A stretch of DNA of 64,000 bases from assembly GCF_011927635.1 (NCBI RefSeq), contig NZ_JAATJB010000004.1, positions 248,001 through 312,000 on the forward strand, given 5' to 3'. Numbering within the stretch: position 1 is the first letter of the stretch; each line of letters opens with the position of its first letter. This document shows positions 6,693 to 15,727 of the stretch, piece after piece. A program made the position numbers and the translations under genes. The notes below the pieces were generated by a model that was not told where the DNA came from, did no database searches, and was given only the letters and a program-made list of their open reading frames with translations. The stretch comes from Sphingomonas trueperi. Its GTDB lineage: Bacteria; Pseudomonadota; Alphaproteobacteria; Sphingomonadales; Sphingomonadaceae.

Positions 6693-8549
6693 TCAGAAGC
6701 TCGCCCACTCCTCGGCACCGGCCATGGCCGGTGCCGCGCGGGGTGCCGCTGCCGGAGCCGGACGGGGCGCGGCGGATGCCGAGCGCGCCCGCGCACGTAC
6801 CGGCGCTGCGTTGCCGATCTTGAACCGCGCCGCCTGCTGGGTGAGGCCGCTCACCTCGCCGGCCAGGTTGCGGGCGGCAGCGGAGGTCTGCTCCACCATC
6901 GCCGCGTTCTGCTGGGTCGAATGGTCCATCACACCGACCGCCGTGGCGATCTCGCTGATCGCCGAGGACTGGGCGCGATTGTCGATGGCGACCACCTCGA
7001 TGAACTCGTGCACCTGGCTGACGCTGCTGGTGATGTTGGCGAGCGCCGCATCGACCTTCTTCACCGAGTCCACCGCGACGACGATGTCGGCCTGGGTAGT
7101 GGTGAGCTGTTCGCGGGCACGGCGGGCCTCTTCTTCCGCGCGCATCGCCAACGCCGAGACGAGGTCGGCGACGACGGCAAAGCCACGGCCCGCCTCGCCT
7201 GCCCGACCGGCCTCGACGGCGGCGTTCATCGCAAGGACGCGGGTCTGGAAGGCGATCTTGTCGACGCCCTCGATCACGGTGTCGATGCCGCGCGCGCTTT
7301 CGGACACCCGCTCCATTGCCGCCGTTGCATCGGTGGCGGTGGTACGGCCGGAGTCGACGATGCCGATCGCTTCCTGGGTGAAGCCCACCGTCTTGTCGGC
7401 CGCGTCGGCGCTCGACTTGAGGCGATCGTTCATCTGCTGGAGCGCGGCCGAGGTCTGCTCGAGGCTGGCGGCGTTGCTTTCGGTGCGGCGGGCGAGATCG
7501 TCCGACGCCGCCGAGATCTCGGTCGAGCCGGTCTCGATGCTGCGCGAGGCCTCGGACAGCACGCCGATCAGCTCGCGGAGATTCTCCAGCGCGGTGTTGA
7601 AGTTGTCGCGGAGGCTGCCGTACGCTGGCGGTACCTGGGTGGTGATCGCGCTCGTCAGGTCGCCCTCGGACATGGCGTGGAGCTTTTCCGAGAGCAGCTG
7701 GACGATCGTCTGCTGGTCGGCGTCCGCGGCGGCCTTGGCGGCCTCGGCATGGACCTTGGCCTCGGCATTCTGGCGGAACACCTCCAGCGCCCCTGCCATC
7801 GCGCCGATCTCGTCCTTGCGGCCCGAGCCCGGGATCGCCGCGGCCGTGTCGCCGCCGGCCAGGCTGCGCATCCGGGCGGTGATGGCGCCGAGCGGCAGCG
7901 TGATCGAGCGACTGACGAAGAGGACGGCGACGACCAGCACCAGCACGATCACCAGCGCTGCCATGGCGAGCTTGATCTCGGCATCCTGCACCGCTGCCTG
8001 GATTTCCTCGTCGAACACGCCGGTCGCGACCACCCAGCCCCAGGGCTTGAAGGCGCGGACGTACGAGATCTTGGACTTGATGCCCTTCCCGCCCGGCAGT
8101 TCATATTCGTACGATACGACGCCGGCGCCCTGCTCGGCAGCGACCTTCACCATCTCGCGGAAATGATGGGCGCCCGCGGCATCGGTGCTGTCATAGGCCG
8201 ACTTGCCGACCTTCTCCGGCTTCACCGGGTGCATCACCATCATGTGATTGGTGTCGAGAATGAAGAAATAGTCGCTCGCGCCGAAGCGCATCGAACCGAT
8301 CACCTTCTTGGCGGCGGCCTGGGCGTCCGCCTGCCGCATCCGGCCGGCGCGCTGCTCGGCTTCGTAATAGTCCAGCTGGCTATAGGCGATGTCCACCGCC
8401 TGCTTGGTTCGTTCTTGAAAACTCTTGGTGAGCGAGCTGTCGAGCTGGTTGATCGACAGAAGAATGACCAGCACCAGGCCGACCAGCGACCCCGCGCCTA
8501 TGATAAATAACCGGTTACCAATGCTGATATCATTCAAAAAGCGCACCAC
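6693..8549 (-). CDS. Methyl-accepting chemotaxis protein with sCache-type sensor
   Basis: A 618-residue inner-membrane chemoreceptor. Order: TM1 at about 13-33; periplasmic sensor at about 45-185 with the single-Cache signature DYFFILDTNHMMVMHP and GWVVATGVF; TM2 at about 194-213; HAMP; then the long signalling coiled coil. The hairpin tip contains FQTRVLAMNAAVEAGRAGEA and GRGFAVVADLVSALAMR. That is a variant of the usual ...EVRxLAxRS tip and is shared with the second receptor at 39260-41119. The C-terminus EEWASF resembles the W-x-x-F pentapeptide that tethers CheR/CheB. Cache sensors often bind small organic acids or amino acids; the ligand here is unknown. No che genes are in the window. 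Confidence 0.95.
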   Translation of the reverse strand: MVRFLNDISIGNRLFIIGAGSLVGLVLVILLSINQLDSSLTKSFQERTKQAVDIAYSQLDYYEAEQRAGRMRQADAQAAAKKVIGSMRFGASDYFFILDTNHMMVMHPVKPEKVGKSAYDSTDAAGAHHFREMVKVAAEQGAGVVSYEYELPGGKGIKSKISYVRAFKPWGWVVATGVFDEEIQAAVQDAEIKLAMAALVIVLVLVVAVLFVSRSITLPLGAITARMRSLAGGDTAAAIPGSGRKDEIGAMAGALEVFRQNAEAKVHAEAAKAAADADQQTIVQLLSEKLHAMSEGDLTSAITTQVPPAYGSLRDNFNTALENLRELIGVLSEASRSIETGSTEISAASDDLARRTESNAASLEQTSAALQQMNDRLKSSADAADKTVGFTQEAIGIVDSGRTTATDATAAMERVSESARGIDTVIEGVDKIAFQTRVLAMNAAVEAGRAGEAGRGFAVVADLVSALAMRAEEEARRAREQLTTTQADIVVAVDSVKKVDAALANITSSVSQVHEFIEVVAIDNRAQSSAISEIATAVGVMDHSTQQNAAMVEQTSAAARNLAGEVSGLTQQAARFKIGNAAPVRARARSASAAPRPAPAAAPRAAPAMAGAEEWASF

Positions 8550-8704
8550 GACCTCCGGATATGTCCATTCCGGATTGTTATAGAGCGATGCAGTTCGAGA
8601 GATTCTTTTTCGTATGACTTATTTCGCATTCGCAGCAAAACGAATCGAAACGTTTTCAAATGCTAACAACAGTCGAACTGGACCTTCCGGAATTATGCGG
8701 AGGT

Positions 8705-8731
8705 GGAGGAGCGCCCAGCTGGCACTCCTCC
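8705..8731 (-). terminator. Terminator-like hairpin after the S10 peptidase gene
   Basis: GGAGGAG and CTCCTCC pair, with an inner GCC/GGC stem and a CAGCT loop. It lies just beyond the stop of the minus-strand peptidase gene (stop at 8742). No clear U-tract follows on that strand, so it may only stabilise the 3' end. Confidence 0.45.
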
Positions 8732-8741
8732 TTGTCCAGCG

Positions 8742-10346
8742 TCAGTTCTGGGCTGCCTTGGCGGCGGGCCGAGCCGGCGGCTGGGCGGAGGCGGCAGTGC
8801 GCAGCGCCTCGTCATACCAGGCCGCGAGGTCGCGGTGCATCTGCGGCATGGTCGTGGGGTTGAGGTAGACCATGTGGCCCGCGTCATAATAGGTGAAGCG
8901 GATGTTCTTCTGCAGCTGCGCATCGAGCAGCATGTGGCTGACGTCGAACTCCGCGCCGTAGAACGGGGTGGCGAAGTCGTAATAGCCGTTCATGAAGAGC
9001 ACCTTCAGATACGGATTGGTCCGCATCGTATAGGCCAGGTCGACGGCACTGTCCGGGGCGAGATGGGTGCCGCTGCCGTCGGGCGCGCGGTGCTTCCAGT
9101 CCCAGTCGAAGCCGGGGCCGCGCGCCGTCATGCGATAGGGCATGTCGGTCTTGTAGCCGAGCACGCGCGTCGCATAGTCCTGGAAGGTGGCGACGAAGGC
9201 GCCGGTGACCGCGGTCGAGGCCGGATCGTCGCTCGGGCTGTCGGCATTGGCGTCGGTCATGTTGAGCAGGTAGCGCGAGTCCAGCCGGCCGACGGCAAGG
9301 CGACGATCGCGCAGCAGCTCGGTCTGGAAGCGCGGCAGGGTCAGGCGCAGGTCGGCGCGCAGGATGTAAGCCTCGCTGATGCCGGTGTATTCGGACATCT
9401 TCCTGGCCACCGCCGCCTTCTCCTCGGCCGAGATGGCCGAGCCCTTGGCGAGCGCCGCGGCATAGGGTCCGCTGGTGAAGGCGCGAACCTCGGCGAGGAA
9501 GGTCGGCAGGTCCGCGGGGCGGTTCTGCAGCCGGTTATGATACCAGGCCGTCGCCGCCATGGTCGGGAACAGGGTGAGGAAATTCTGGTCGTAGCCGGGC
9601 TGGCGAACACCATAGTTCATGATCGTCGAGAACTGGACCATGCCGTTGAGGCTCAGCCCCGCATCCTCCAGCTTGGCCGCGACCACCGGGTTGCGCAGCG
9701 TGCCATAGCTTTCGCCGAACAGGAACTTCGGCGAAGGCCAGCGATCGAACTTGCTGGTGTAGCGCAGGATCGCGCGGGCAAAGCCGTCGGCATCCTGGTC
9801 GACGCCCCAGAAATCCTTGCCGGTCTTGTCCCCCAGCGGCCGCGACCAGCCGGCGCCGAGCGCGTCGATGAAGACGAGGTCGCTCTTGTCGATCAGCGAA
9901 TCCGGATTGGGGCCGAAGCCATAGGGTGCCGGGCGGATATATTCGGGATTGGCGGTGGTGACGCGGACCGGCGCGAAGCTGCCCATGTGCAACCAGATCG
10001 TCGGCGATCCCGGCCCGCCATTGTAGAAGAAGGTCACCGGCCGCTGCTCGCGCGCCGCTCCGTCACGGGTGTACGCGGTGTAGAAATAGGAGGCGGTGGG
10101 CTTGCCGTCATCGTCGCGGATGGTGAGCGTGCCGGCGGTGGCGGTATAGGCGATCCGCTGGCCGCCGACGGTGACGGCGCCATGGCTGACCGCCGTCGTT
10201 TCCTCCACCGAAGGCTTGGCCCAGGCGGCCTCGGCCTCGGCCTTCATCTGCTCGCGGTGGTCCGGGCCCTTTGCCGCCGGCTTGTCCTGCGCCCAAGCCG
10301 GGCTGGTGGTGGCGAGCAACAGGCACAGAAAGGCAGCACGACGCAT
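8742..10346 (-). CDS. Secreted S10-family serine carboxypeptidase-like protein
   Basis: A 534-residue peptidase with a signal peptide (MRRAAFLCLLLATTSPAWAQ), so periplasmic or secreted. It has the serine carboxypeptidase fold: oxyanion region YNGGPGSP at about 108-115; nucleophile Ser213 in FGESYGTLR; Asp in NGYYDFATPF near 455; His in DAGHMVYLN near 500. These match the S10 catalytic order Ser-Asp-His. Bacterial S10 enzymes in sphingomonads are usually annotated only as peptidases, and the natural substrate is unknown. The C-terminal tail is Ala/Pro-rich and probably disordered. It stands as a single gene. Confidence 0.92.
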   Translation of the reverse strand: MRRAAFLCLLLATTSPAWAQDKPAAKGPDHREQMKAEAEAAWAKPSVEETTAVSHGAVTVGGQRIAYTATAGTLTIRDDDGKPTASYFYTAYTRDGAAREQRPVTFFYNGGPGSPTIWLHMGSFAPVRVTTANPEYIRPAPYGFGPNPDSLIDKSDLVFIDALGAGWSRPLGDKTGKDFWGVDQDADGFARAILRYTSKFDRWPSPKFLFGESYGTLRNPVVAAKLEDAGLSLNGMVQFSTIMNYGVRQPGYDQNFLTLFPTMAATAWYHNRLQNRPADLPTFLAEVRAFTSGPYAAALAKGSAISAEEKAAVARKMSEYTGISEAYILRADLRLTLPRFQTELLRDRRLAVGRLDSRYLLNMTDANADSPSDDPASTAVTGAFVATFQDYATRVLGYKTDMPYRMTARGPGFDWDWKHRAPDGSGTHLAPDSAVDLAYTMRTNPYLKVLFMNGYYDFATPFYGAEFDVSHMLLDAQLQKNIRFTYYDAGHMVYLNPTTMPQMHRDLAAWYDEALRTAASAQPPARPAAKAAQN

Positions 10347-10424
10347 TCAAATCCCCCTATGTTCTTGGATCAGGGAGACTTTGTTACATGGCTGCGCCGT
10401 CGAGACAAGCGCGCGAAAGTCGCG

Positions 10425-11441
10425 TTACATTTCCCCGCGCGCACGGCGGATGGCGTACCACTTCGCCACGTTCGCCTGGTGCTGTTCATAGGTCTCGGCG
10501 AAGACATGACCGCCGGTGCCGTCGGCCACGAAGTACAGCGCCTTGGACTGCGCCGGGTGCAGCACCGCGTCGATCGAGGCGCGCCCCGGATTGGCGATCG
10601 GGCCCTCGGGCAGGCCGCGCATCGCATAGGTGTTGTAACCGTTCTTCGTCCGCAGCTCCGACTGGAGGATGCGACGGCCGAGCGGCTTGCCCTTGGTGAT
10701 CGGGTAGATGATCGTCGGATCGGCCTGGAGCGGCATGCCCGCCTTCAGTCGATTGGCATAGACCGCAGCCACCGTGGTGCGCTCGGCCGGCTTGGCCGTT
10801 TCCTTCTCGACGATCGAGGCGAGGATGATCGCCTCGCGCGGCGTCGTCACCACGAGCGCCTTGTCACGCTTGGCCCACGCCTTGGCGAGATAGTCGGTCA
10901 TTGCCTTCTGCATCCGCGCCAGCACCGCCGCACGCGGTTCGTCGCGCACATAGGCATAGCTGTCGGGCAGCACCGAGCCCTCTTCTGGCGTCTTGGCGGT
11001 GCCGGTGAGCGCGGGCGCCTTGGCCAGCGCCTCGGCGACGAGGATCGAGGGCATTCCCTCGGGCACCGTCACCAGCCGCTGCAGCGTCTTGCCATCCTGC
11101 AGCATCGCGAGGATCTGGCGCGCGCTGCTCCGCGGCGCGATGCGATATTCGCCGGCGCGTATCGTGCCATTGCCGCCGAACGCCTTGGCGAAGGTCAGAA
11201 AGATCGGGCGCGACGTGATCGCCCCCGCCTTTTCCAGCTGCCGGGCGGCGCGGGAGAGTGTCGCGCCCTCGGGCACGACGACGCTCAGTTCCTGCGTTGC
11301 CGGCCCCGGCCCTGCCCAAAGGAACCAGCCCCCGCCAAAGGCCGCGACCAGCAGCAGCGCGGCGACGAGAAGGACGCGCGGCCCCCGGCTCCTGCGTGCG
11401 GGCGCACGCCTGGCGGGTCGAGGTCGCGCGTTCTTCGCCAT
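10425..11441 (-). CDS. mltG: Endolytic peptidoglycan transglycosylase MltG
   Basis: Cleaves nascent glycan strands within the chain and so helps set strand length. It is anchored in the inner membrane by one helix (about 23-42) after a very basic cytoplasmic tail rich in Arg and Pro. A LysM-like segment (VVVPEGATLSRAARQLEKAG) comes first, then the YceG domain with catalytic Glu212 in LASIVEKET and the conserved QADPTIIYP. The 338-residue length is typical. It begins 4 bases after the fabF stop. The fabF-mltG order recalls the common acpP-fabF-pabC-mltG arrangement; pabC is missing here. Confidence 0.95.
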   Translation of the reverse strand: MAKNARPRPARRAPARRSRGPRVLLVAALLLVAAFGGGWFLWAGPGPATQELSVVVPEGATLSRAARQLEKAGAITSRPIFLTFAKAFGGNGTIRAGEYRIAPRSSARQILAMLQDGKTLQRLVTVPEGMPSILVAEALAKAPALTGTAKTPEEGSVLPDSYAYVRDEPRAAVLARMQKAMTDYLAKAWAKRDKALVVTTPREAIILASIVEKETAKPAERTTVAAVYANRLKAGMPLQADPTIIYPITKGKPLGRRILQSELRTKNGYNTYAMRGLPEGPIANPGRASIDAVLHPAQSKALYFVADGTGGHVFAETYEQHQANVAKWYAIRRARGEM

Positions 11442-11445
11442 CGGA

Positions 11446-12705
11446 TCAGAGCGCCTTCATCACCAAGCTGGCATTGGTGCCGCCGAAGCCGAACGAGTTG
11501 TTCAGCACGGCCTTCACCTTCCGCTGCTTGGCGACGTGCGGCACGAGATCGATGCCCACGCAATTGTCGCTCGGATTGTCGAGGTTGAGCGTCGGCGGCA
11601 CGATCTGGTCGCGCAGCGCAAGAATGCAGAAGATGCTTTCCACCGCACCGGCACCGCCGAGCAGGTGGCCGATCGCCGACTTGGTCGAGCTCATCGACGC
11701 GCCGCCGATGTCGTCACCGAACAGGCGACGCACCGCGCCCAGTTCGAGCTCGTCGCCCATCGGCGTCGAGGTGCCGTGCGCGTTGATGTAATCGATGTCG
11801 CCGAGCGCAAGGCCCGACTTGCGCATCGCCATCTGCATCGAACGGAACGCGCCCGAGCCTTCCGGATGCGGCGCGGTCACGTGATAGGCGTCGCCCGACA
11901 GGCCATAGCCGACGACTTCGGCGTAGATCTTCGCCCCGCGGCGCTTGGCATGCTCATATTCCTCGAGCACGACAACGCCCGCGCCTTCGCCCATGACGAA
12001 GCCGTCGCGGTCCTTGTCCCAGGGGCGGCTTGCCTTGGTGGGATCGTCGCGGAATCCGGTGGAGAGCGCACGCGCCTGGCCGAAGCCGGCGATGCCGATC
12101 GGGCACACGGTGCTTTCCGCGCCGCCGGCGAGCATGATGTCGGCATCGTCCATCGCGATCATCCGCGCGGCGTCGCCGATCGAGTGGGCGCCGGTCGAGC
12201 AGGCGGTGACCACCGCGTGGTTCGGACCCATCAGCCCATACTTGATCGAGACCTGGCCGGAGATCAGGTTGATCAGGCGGCCATGAACGAAGTGCGGCGA
12301 AACCCGCTTCGGGCCCTTCTCGGCGAGGACGAGCGATTCGCTCTCGATACCCGGCAGGCCACCGATGCCCGAACCGATCGAGCAGCCGGCGCGGAAGCGC
12401 ATCTCTTCGGGCATGTCGGTGAGGCCGGCATCCTCGATCGCCTGGCCGGCGGCATCGATGCCGAAGACGATGAACGGATCGACCTGGCGCTGGATCTTGT
12501 GGTCGACGCGCTTGCCGGCATCGAAGCCATATTCATGATCGGCCGGCTTCACTTCGCAGGCATAGTTGCTCTGGAAATCCGTCGCGTCGAACTTGGTGAT
12601 CGTGCCCGCGCCGGACTTGCTGGCGAGGATGTTCTTCCAGGCGGTTTCGACATCGGCCCCCAGCGGGGTGACGAGGCCCAGGCCGGTCACGACTACGCGG
12701 CGCAT
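11446..12705 (-). CDS. fabF: Beta-ketoacyl-ACP synthase II
   Basis: Condenses malonyl-ACP with acyl-ACP during fatty-acid elongation in the cytoplasm. The 419-residue length is typical. The start MRRVVVTGLGLVTPLG at 12705 is the usual FabF N-terminus; a longer frame upstream is rejected. Active-site Cys169 is in VTACSTGAHSIG, and the two histidines are in NAHGTSTPMGD and SAIGHLLGGAGAV. It follows acpP by about 135 bases and precedes mltG by 4. This is a housekeeping gene, and I see nothing unusual. Confidence 0.97.
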   Translation of the reverse strand: MRRVVVTGLGLVTPLGADVETAWKNILASKSGAGTITKFDATDFQSNYACEVKPADHEYGFDAGKRVDHKIQRQVDPFIVFGIDAAGQAIEDAGLTDMPEEMRFRAGCSIGSGIGGLPGIESESLVLAEKGPKRVSPHFVHGRLINLISGQVSIKYGLMGPNHAVVTACSTGAHSIGDAARMIAMDDADIMLAGGAESTVCPIGIAGFGQARALSTGFRDDPTKASRPWDKDRDGFVMGEGAGVVVLEEYEHAKRRGAKIYAEVVGYGLSGDAYHVTAPHPEGSGAFRSMQMAMRKSGLALGDIDYINAHGTSTPMGDELELGAVRRLFGDDIGGASMSSTKSAIGHLLGGAGAVESIFCILALRDQIVPPTLNLDNPSDNCVGIDLVPHVAKQRKVKAVLNNSFGFGGTNASLVMKAL

Positions 12706-12840
12706 GGCAGTTCTCCAGTCAATTTCTGTTCGGTTCGTTCGTAATACAAAACGGCTCCCCGTCCGCATCGCCAAAGGCACGGGACGGGAAGCCGCCTAGT
12801 CGCAATTCCTGCCCATCGGGCCGGGAGCGCGTTTCGAGCG

Positions 12841-13089
12841 TCAGCCCTGCTGATGCTCGGAGATGTAGGCAACGGCGTCGCCGACGGTGCTGATCTTCTC
12901 CGCGGCGTCGTCCGGGATCTCGACCCCGAATTCTTCCTCGAAGGCCATCACCAGCTCGACGATGTCGAGGCTGTCCGCGCCGAGGTCATCGGTGAAGCTC
13001 GCGGTCGGCACCACGTCCTTGGCGTCGACGCCGAGATGGTCGACAACGAGCGCCTGCACGCGGGTGGTGATCTCTTCCTGGTTGGCCAT
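12841..13089 (-). CDS. acpP: Acyl carrier protein
   Basis: An 82-residue acidic carrier of growing acyl chains. The phosphopantetheine attachment Ser40 lies in the conserved [19 protein letters not shown]. The C-terminus [13 protein letters not shown] is also canonical. The ATG at 13089 ([11 protein letters not shown]) gives the normal ACP length, and the longer upstream frame is rejected. It lies between an unknown secreted-protein gene and fabF, all on the minus strand. Confidence 0.98.
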   Translation of the reverse strand: MANQEEITTRVQALVVDHLGVDAKDVVPTASFTDDLGADSLDIVELVMAFEEEFGVEIPDDAAEKISTVGDAVAYISEHQQG

Positions 13090-13189
13090 GGTCCCTGTTT
13101 TCCTTTGTGATGGGGCTCTGAATCCGTTTTCCCGCACCTAGAATGCCGCCGGGGCGGTTGCAAGAGGGTGCCGCAAGGGCCCGCTCCCG

Positions 13190-13723
13190 TTATCGGGAAA
13201 AGTCGGCTGAAGCATATTCCAGCGTGTTGAGAAACGCAAAATATTGCGCGAGCAGTTCCGCATTGGCGCGGGTCTGTTGCGCTTCATCGGTAACGGCGGC
13301 GCGGATCAGGTCCTGCGTCGCCTTGGGGGTCAGCGGCTTGCGGCGCACCTCTTCGGGCAGTGCGGCGAACTGCTGGTCGAGCGTCGCGGGGTCGAAGCCC
13401 TTCGCCTGGACCACGCGCTTCGCCACCGGCAGGCCCACTTCCGCCAATGCATAGACGCCGGAGGCAGTGGCTGCCGCGCCGCTCCACCCGCGCTCATTGG
13501 CGCAGGCGGTGGTAGCGTCGTTGAGCCCGCGGGTGACCGCCGCCGAATAGCGCGGCCGCTGACCGGGCGTTCCCAGGTTCCGCTCGACATCGGCGGCCAG
13601 CTGCGCCTTCACCGCCGCGTCGAGCTTCTGCCCGACGCAGACAATCGAGGTGGGATCGGCCGGCGCCGCGAAGGCCGGGGCTGCGGTGGCAAGTGCAAGT
13701 GCTGCAGCAACAATCAAACGCAT
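13190..13723 (-). CDS. Hypothetical exported protein in the fab cluster
   Basis: A 177-residue protein with a clear signal peptide (MRLIVAAALALATAAPAFAA), so probably periplasmic. Two cysteines (in SIVCVGQ and TTACANERG) could form a disulfide. The rest is helical and Ala-rich with TPKATQDLIRAAVTDEAQQT and a final FLNTLEYASADFSR. I recognise no family. It sits between fabG and acpP on the same strand, with gaps of 34 and 100 bases, so it may simply have been inserted into the fatty-acid cluster. Confidence 0.75.
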   Translation of the reverse strand: MRLIVAAALALATAAPAFAAPADPTSIVCVGQKLDAAVKAQLAADVERNLGTPGQRPRYSAAVTRGLNDATTACANERGWSGAAATASGVYALAEVGLPVAKRVVQAKGFDPATLDQQFAALPEEVRRKPLTPKATQDLIRAAVTDEAQQTRANAELLAQYFAFLNTLEYASADFSR

Positions 13724-13757
13724 CGTCTTCCTACTCCACGCCCCCCGGCTGCTCGGC

Positions 13758-14498
13758 TCAGAGCATCGCCATCCCGCCGTTCACATGCAAGGTCTGGCCG
13801 GTGACATAGGCCGCTTCCTTGCTGGCGAGATAGACGACCGCCGCACCGATATCTTCGCCCTCGCCCAGCTTTCCGGCAGGAATGCGGCCGAGCAGCGCCT
13901 CTTTCTGCGCATCCGGCAAAACGTCCGTCATCGCCGACCGGATGAAGCCCGGCGCGACGCAGTTGACGGTGATGTTGCGGCTCGCGAGTTCCTGCGCCAG
14001 CGCCTTGGACATGCCGACCAGGCCGGCCTTGGACGCGGCATAGTTGGCCTGGCCCGGATTGCCGGTTGCACCGACGACCGAGGTGATCGAGATCATGCGG
14101 CCGAAGCGCGCCTTCATCATCGGCTTGGCGGCGGCGCGCATCAGGCGGAACGCGGCTTCCAGATTGACCTGGATCACCTGCTCCCACTCCTCGTCCTTCA
14201 TCCGCATCGCAAGATTGTCGCGGGTAACGCCGGCATTGTTGACGAGGATGTCGAGCTTGCCACCCAGCGCTTCCACCGCCTGTGGTACCAGCGCATCTAC
14301 CGCCGGGCGATCGGAGAGGTTGCAGGTCAACGCGACATGCTCGCCGCCCAGGCCGGCGCGGAAGGCTTCCAGCTTCTCGGCATTGGAACCCGACACCGCG
14401 AGCTTGGCGCCTTGTGCCGCGAGCGCCTTGGCGATCGCCGAACCGATGCCGCCCGATGCGCCCGTGACGAGCGCGGTCATTCCCGTAAGATCGAACAT
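13758..14498 (-). CDS. fabG: 3-oxoacyl-ACP reductase
   Basis: NADPH-dependent reduction of 3-oxoacyl-ACP in fatty-acid synthesis. A 246-residue short-chain dehydrogenase: cofactor loop TGASGGIGSA near 12-21, NNAG at 87-90, catalytic Ser140, Tyr153 and Lys157 in SVVGATGNPGQANYAASK. The end VTGQTLHVNGGMAML is typical of FabG. It starts 13 bases after the fabD stop, so the two are surely co-transcribed. Confidence 0.97.
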   Translation of the reverse strand: MFDLTGMTALVTGASGGIGSAIAKALAAQGAKLAVSGSNAEKLEAFRAGLGGEHVALTCNLSDRPAVDALVPQAVEALGGKLDILVNNAGVTRDNLAMRMKDEEWEQVIQVNLEAAFRLMRAAAKPMMKARFGRMISITSVVGATGNPGQANYAASKAGLVGMSKALAQELASRNITVNCVAPGFIRSAMTDVLPDAQKEALLGRIPAGKLGEGEDIGAAVVYLASKEAAYVTGQTLHVNGGMAML

Positions 14499-14511
14499 TT
14501 CCCGTATCTCC

Positions 14512-15447
14512 TCAGAGCGCCTTCACGAGCGCTTCAATGTCATACATCGACACCACGCTGGTCACGCCGGCATCCGGAGTGATGCGCTTGACCATGCCGC
14601 CGAGCACCTTGCCGCCCAGCTCGACGAAATCATGCACGCCCGCATCGAACATCGCCGAAACCGATTCGCGCCAGCGGACCATGCCGGTCACCTGCTCGAC
14701 GAGCAGAGTGCGGATCGTCGCCGGGTCGGCGACCAGGGCCGCAGTTACGTTGGCATAGACCGGCACCAGCGGCGCCTGGATCGCCACCTCGGCGAGCGCG
14801 GCGGCCATCGCGTCGGCGGCGGGCTGCATCAGCGGGCAGTGGAACGGCGCCGAGACCGGCAGCAGCAGCGCGCGCTTGGCGCCGTGGTCCTTGGCGATGG
14901 CCACCGCGCGCTCGATCGCGGCGCGGGCGCCCGAAATCACCACCTGGGTGGGATCATTGTCGTTGGCGACGGTGCACACCTCACCCTCGGCCGCGGCATC
15001 GGCGATCGCCTGCGCCTTGACGAGATCGGCCCCGAGCAGCGCCGCCATCGCCCCCTCGCCCACCGGCACCGCCGACTGCATCGCATCGCCGCGCTTCCGC
15101 AGCAGCTTCGCGGTCGTGGACAGGTCGAGCGCGCCGGCGGCGCACAGCGCGGTATATTCGCCGAGCGAATGGCCCGCGACGCAATCGGCCTTGTCGGCCA
15201 GGCGGATGCCGCCTTCCTTCTCGAGCACGCGCAGCACAGCGATGGCGTTGGCCATGATCGCCGGCTGGGCGTTGGCGGTCAGCGTCAGGTCGCCTTCGGG
15301 GCCCTCGCTCATCAACTTGAAGAGGTTCTGGCCCAGCGCCTCGTCGACTTCCTGGAACACTTCGCGCGCGGCGGGGCTCGCTTCGGCCAAGGCCTTGCCC
15401 ATGCCGACGGCCTGGCTGCCCTGGCCGGGGAAAAGAAACGCGCGCAT
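14512..15447 (-). CDS. fabD: Malonyl-CoA:ACP transacylase
   Basis: Transfers malonyl from CoA to ACP. 311 residues, beginning MRAFLFPGQGSQAVGMGK. The nucleophile Ser94 is in VAGHSLGEYTA; the conserved histidine is in PVSAPFHCPLMQP. AGGAG lies 7-8 bases before the ATG on the minus strand. It is the first gene of the minus-strand fabD-fabG-unknown-acpP-fabF-mltG series, so a promoter probably lies in 15448-15727. Confidence 0.97.
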   Translation of the reverse strand: MRAFLFPGQGSQAVGMGKALAEASPAAREVFQEVDEALGQNLFKLMSEGPEGDLTLTANAQPAIMANAIAVLRVLEKEGGIRLADKADCVAGHSLGEYTALCAAGALDLSTTAKLLRKRGDAMQSAVPVGEGAMAALLGADLVKAQAIADAAAEGEVCTVANDNDPTQVVISGARAAIERAVAIAKDHGAKRALLLPVSAPFHCPLMQPAADAMAAALAEVAIQAPLVPVYANVTAALVADPATIRTLLVEQVTGMVRWRESVSAMFDAGVHDFVELGGKVLGGMVKRITPDAGVTSVVSMYDIEALVKAL

Positions 15448-15727
15448 AACTATGTCTCCTGCGGAAGCGCCGTGAATGGGCGAGCGCGTTACGGCGAGAC
15501 ATGGGGCGGACGCAAGCCTGCCGCTCGGCTACACCCGCCACAAAGTCGATGCCGAGCAGCATCCAACCGACAAGTCGACCCTTCACCCCATCAGCCCATC
15601 GACTGTAGCGATCTGGGGCAGTTGCCCGCTTTTGGCACGATTAACCAAAGTCCTTATCGTTGTTACAGTTACACGTCAGCCGTACCGTCCTCTCAAGTTC
15701 ACTGATGCAGTAGCGGGAGGATTTGAA

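Noticed and set aside
4995..8510. A 1171-codon open frame on the plus strand
   Set aside because: It lies opposite the porin and chemoreceptor genes. Composition is Arg/Ala/Gly-rich with no domain; such mirror frames are common at high GC.
8703..11588. A 961-codon open frame on the plus strand
   Set aside because: It is opposite the S10 peptidase and mltG genes, both of which have clear catalytic motifs on the minus strand.
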